Origin: Deltaproteobacteria bacterium
Lineage (GTDB): Bacteria; Desulfobacterota; Syntrophia; Syntrophales; UBA2210
Reading direction: 5' to 3'
DNA length: 15,160 nt
NCBI GenBank assembly: GCA_019314085.1
Contig: JAFCZZ010000101.1
Span: 1 to 15,160, forward strand
Shown: positions 13,958 to 15,160 of the stretch, piece after piece
Numbering within the stretch: the stretch's first letter is position 1
Layout: the number at the start of each line of letters is the position of its first letter
The notes under the pieces: generated by a model
What the model saw: only the letters and a program-made list of their open reading frames with translations
The model's database searches: none
Told to the model about the DNA's origin: nothing
Position numbers and translations under genes: made by a program

Positions 13958-14726
13958 TTTTCCTTACCCCCTTCCCGATGTAGGCCTCAATGACAATTTT
14001 GTTGTTCACCACCTCTTCAGGAGACCCCGTCGCAATGATTTCTCCGAAATTAATAACAATAACTCTGTCAACAATCCTCATCAGCTCTGATAATTTGTGT
14101 TCGACAATCAACATTGCGGGTCCTTCGCTATGAAGCCTGCCGAACCGCCCGCCCTTGTGAAGCCTCCTGAGTGAATTGGCGATAAGTTTCGTTTCCGCCG
14201 GGTTAAGACCTCCAAAGGGTTCATCCAGCAACAGGATATCCGGTTCGGTTGCGATTGCCCGTGCAAGTTCAAGTCGTTTGAGATCTCCGTGAGACAGTAT
14301 TGAAGCCTGTTCTAGAGCCTTGTCTGATATACCACAAAATTCCAATGCATCATTAGCTCTTAGCTCGGCCGTTTTTACCCACTCGCCTTTTCTCTTTGAT
14401 CGAGGGCAAAGGCATGAAACCATCACATTCGCGATAACCGGCAGACGGCGAAAGGGCTTTACTACCTGAAAGGTGCTGGCCATTCCCATATTGACGGTTT
14501 TTGAAATCATTTGTCCGGTAATATCTGATCCTTTGAATCGAACCTTTCCCGATGTGGGGTTCAATATACCCATCAGCATACGGATAATTGTTGACTTGCC
14601 TGCCCCGTTTGGCCCTATGAGTCCGACCATTTCGTCACGCTGGATACAAAAGCTGACATCATTAACCGCCTTTAACCCACCATAGTCCTTAGTCAGTTTT
14701 TCGACCTCTAAAAAAGCTTCCCCCAT
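13947..14726 (-). CDS. livG: Branched-chain amino acid-type ABC transporter ATP-binding protein LivG
   Basis: A 259-residue ATPase, partner of LivF. Walker A is GPNGAGKS at 38-45, the signature LSHGDLKRLELARA at 144-157, Walker B ILLLDEP at 164-170, and the H-loop histidine is His210 in LIVEHK. The FQVVKPFRRLPVIANV segment fits the LivG Q-loop region. An extra loop, GGRFGRLHSEGPAM at about 192-205, precedes the H-loop strand. The ATG at 14726 directly abuts the stop codon of the acyl-CoA ligase and has GGAGGA upstream, so the genes are in one operon. The signature has HGD where LivG usually has YGQ, still compatible with function. Confidence 0.92.
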   Translation of the reverse strand: MGEAFLEVEKLTKDYGGLKAVNDVSFCIQRDEMVGLIGPNGAGKSTIIRMLMGILNPTSGKVRFKGSDITGQMISKTVNMGMASTFQVVKPFRRLPVIANVMVSCLCPRSKRKGEWVKTAELRANDALEFCGISDKALEQASILSHGDLKRLELARAIATEPDILLLDEPFGGLNPAETKLIANSLRRLHKGGRFGRLHSEGPAMLIVEHKLSELMRIVDRVIVINFGEIIATGSPEEVVNNKIVIEAYIGKGVRKIVS

Positions 14727-15160
14727 TTAGTCCTCCTCAACCCTGATCTCTCTTCGAGAGACCTTTCCAACGTCCGTCTTCGGTATTTCGCCTGCAAAGT
14801 CAATGATCCTTGGTATTTTGTAGTAAGCCAGCTTATCTTTACAGTATTCAACGATATCTGACTCTGATACGCGTCCTCGTGCGTCACTTTCCAATACGAT
14901 TACTGCCTTTACGTTCTGGCCGACTTTATCGTCAGGTACGCCCACGACACCCACTTCCTTAACATCGGGGCATTCTTTCAATACCTCTTCAACTTCTCGG
15001 GCAAAGACTTTAAGCCCCTTGTATTTGATGAGATCTCTTTTCCTGTCGTAGATATAGAAATACCCATCCGCTTCCATGTTGCCCAGATCACCTGTTCGCC
15101 ACCACCTTCGTTCGTCTATGAACGATTCACATTCCTTCGTTGCCTCTGGGCTGTTCCAGT
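14727..15160 (-). CDS. Acyl-CoA ligase (AMP-binding), C-terminal part; 5' end outside window
   Basis: The frame is open from the right edge to a TAA at 14727-14729, giving the last 144 or so residues of an adenylate-forming ligase. The hinge motif WRTGDLGNMEADGYFYIYDR with KRDLIKYKG is followed by a C-terminal domain with VFAREVEEVLKECPDV and VGVPDDKVGQNVKAVIV, and the catalytic-lysine motif PKTDVGK near the end. Such enzymes use ATP to attach CoA to a carboxylic acid; the chain length or aromatic nature of the substrate is set by the N-terminal domain, which is not visible. The stop codon touches the livG start, tying ligase and transporter together. Confidence 0.9.
   Translation of the reverse strand, partial: WNSPEATKECESFIDERRWWRTGDLGNMEADGYFYIYDRKRDLIKYKGLKVFAREVEEVLKECPDVKEVGVVGVPDDKVGQNVKAVIVLESDARGRVSESDIVEYCKDKLAYYKIPRIIDFAGEIPKTDVGKVSRREIRVEED

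Overview
The window looks like chromosomal DNA of a strictly anaerobic bacterium, most likely a syntrophic or sulfate-reducing member of the former Deltaproteobacteria (Desulfobacterota). This is an inference. It rests on an oxygen-sensitive glycyl-radical ribonucleotide reductase, a cobalamin-type radical SAM enzyme, remnants of a biotin-dependent decarboxylase or carboxylase set, and a Liv-type ABC transporter beside an acyl-CoA ligase. No rRNA, tRNA, CRISPR array, insertion sequence or phage gene was seen.

Left block (1-3547, minus strand). Four co-directional genes with short gaps are read from 3547 towards 1: a DUF2130 coiled-coil protein with a nuclease-like D...ExK pattern, a DUF169 protein, an 85-residue two-helix membrane protein, and a B12-binding-type radical SAM protein cut by the left edge. 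No function can be assigned to the set as a whole.

Centre (3775-11100, plus strand). A class III anaerobic ribonucleotide reductase (nrdD) is followed by a branched-chain amino acid operon, ilvB-ilvN-ilvC-ilvD, ending at a very strong bidirectional terminator. The operon has its own sigma70-like promoter (TTGACA, 17 bp, TATAGA). Between promoter and ilvB lies a previously unlisted 32-codon ORF with a good Shine-Dalgarno; 14 of its 32 codons are Ile, Val or Leu. It resembles the ilv attenuator leader peptides of enterobacteria and overlaps foldable RNA. ilvB has only non-AUG starts just after it. ilvD is broken: about 20 codons carrying the CPGCGSC iron-sulfur ligand motif are missing and the frame shifts at 9976-9986, as expected from a deletion between short direct repeats.

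Right block (11184-15160, minus strand). An acyl-CoA ligase (partial, right edge), livG, livF and a carboxyltransferase-subunit gene are tightly packed, suggesting import, CoA activation and carboxylation or decarboxylation of an organic acid. Downstream of the carboxyltransferase are a 17-bp-arm palindrome and decayed genes, including the first 22 or so residues of a biotin carrier protein with an intact ribosome binding site but no biotinylation motif. The right block is visibly AT-richer than the ilv operon.

The two observations most worth following up are the candidate ilv leader peptide and attenuator, and the precise loss of the ilvD cluster-binding motif.
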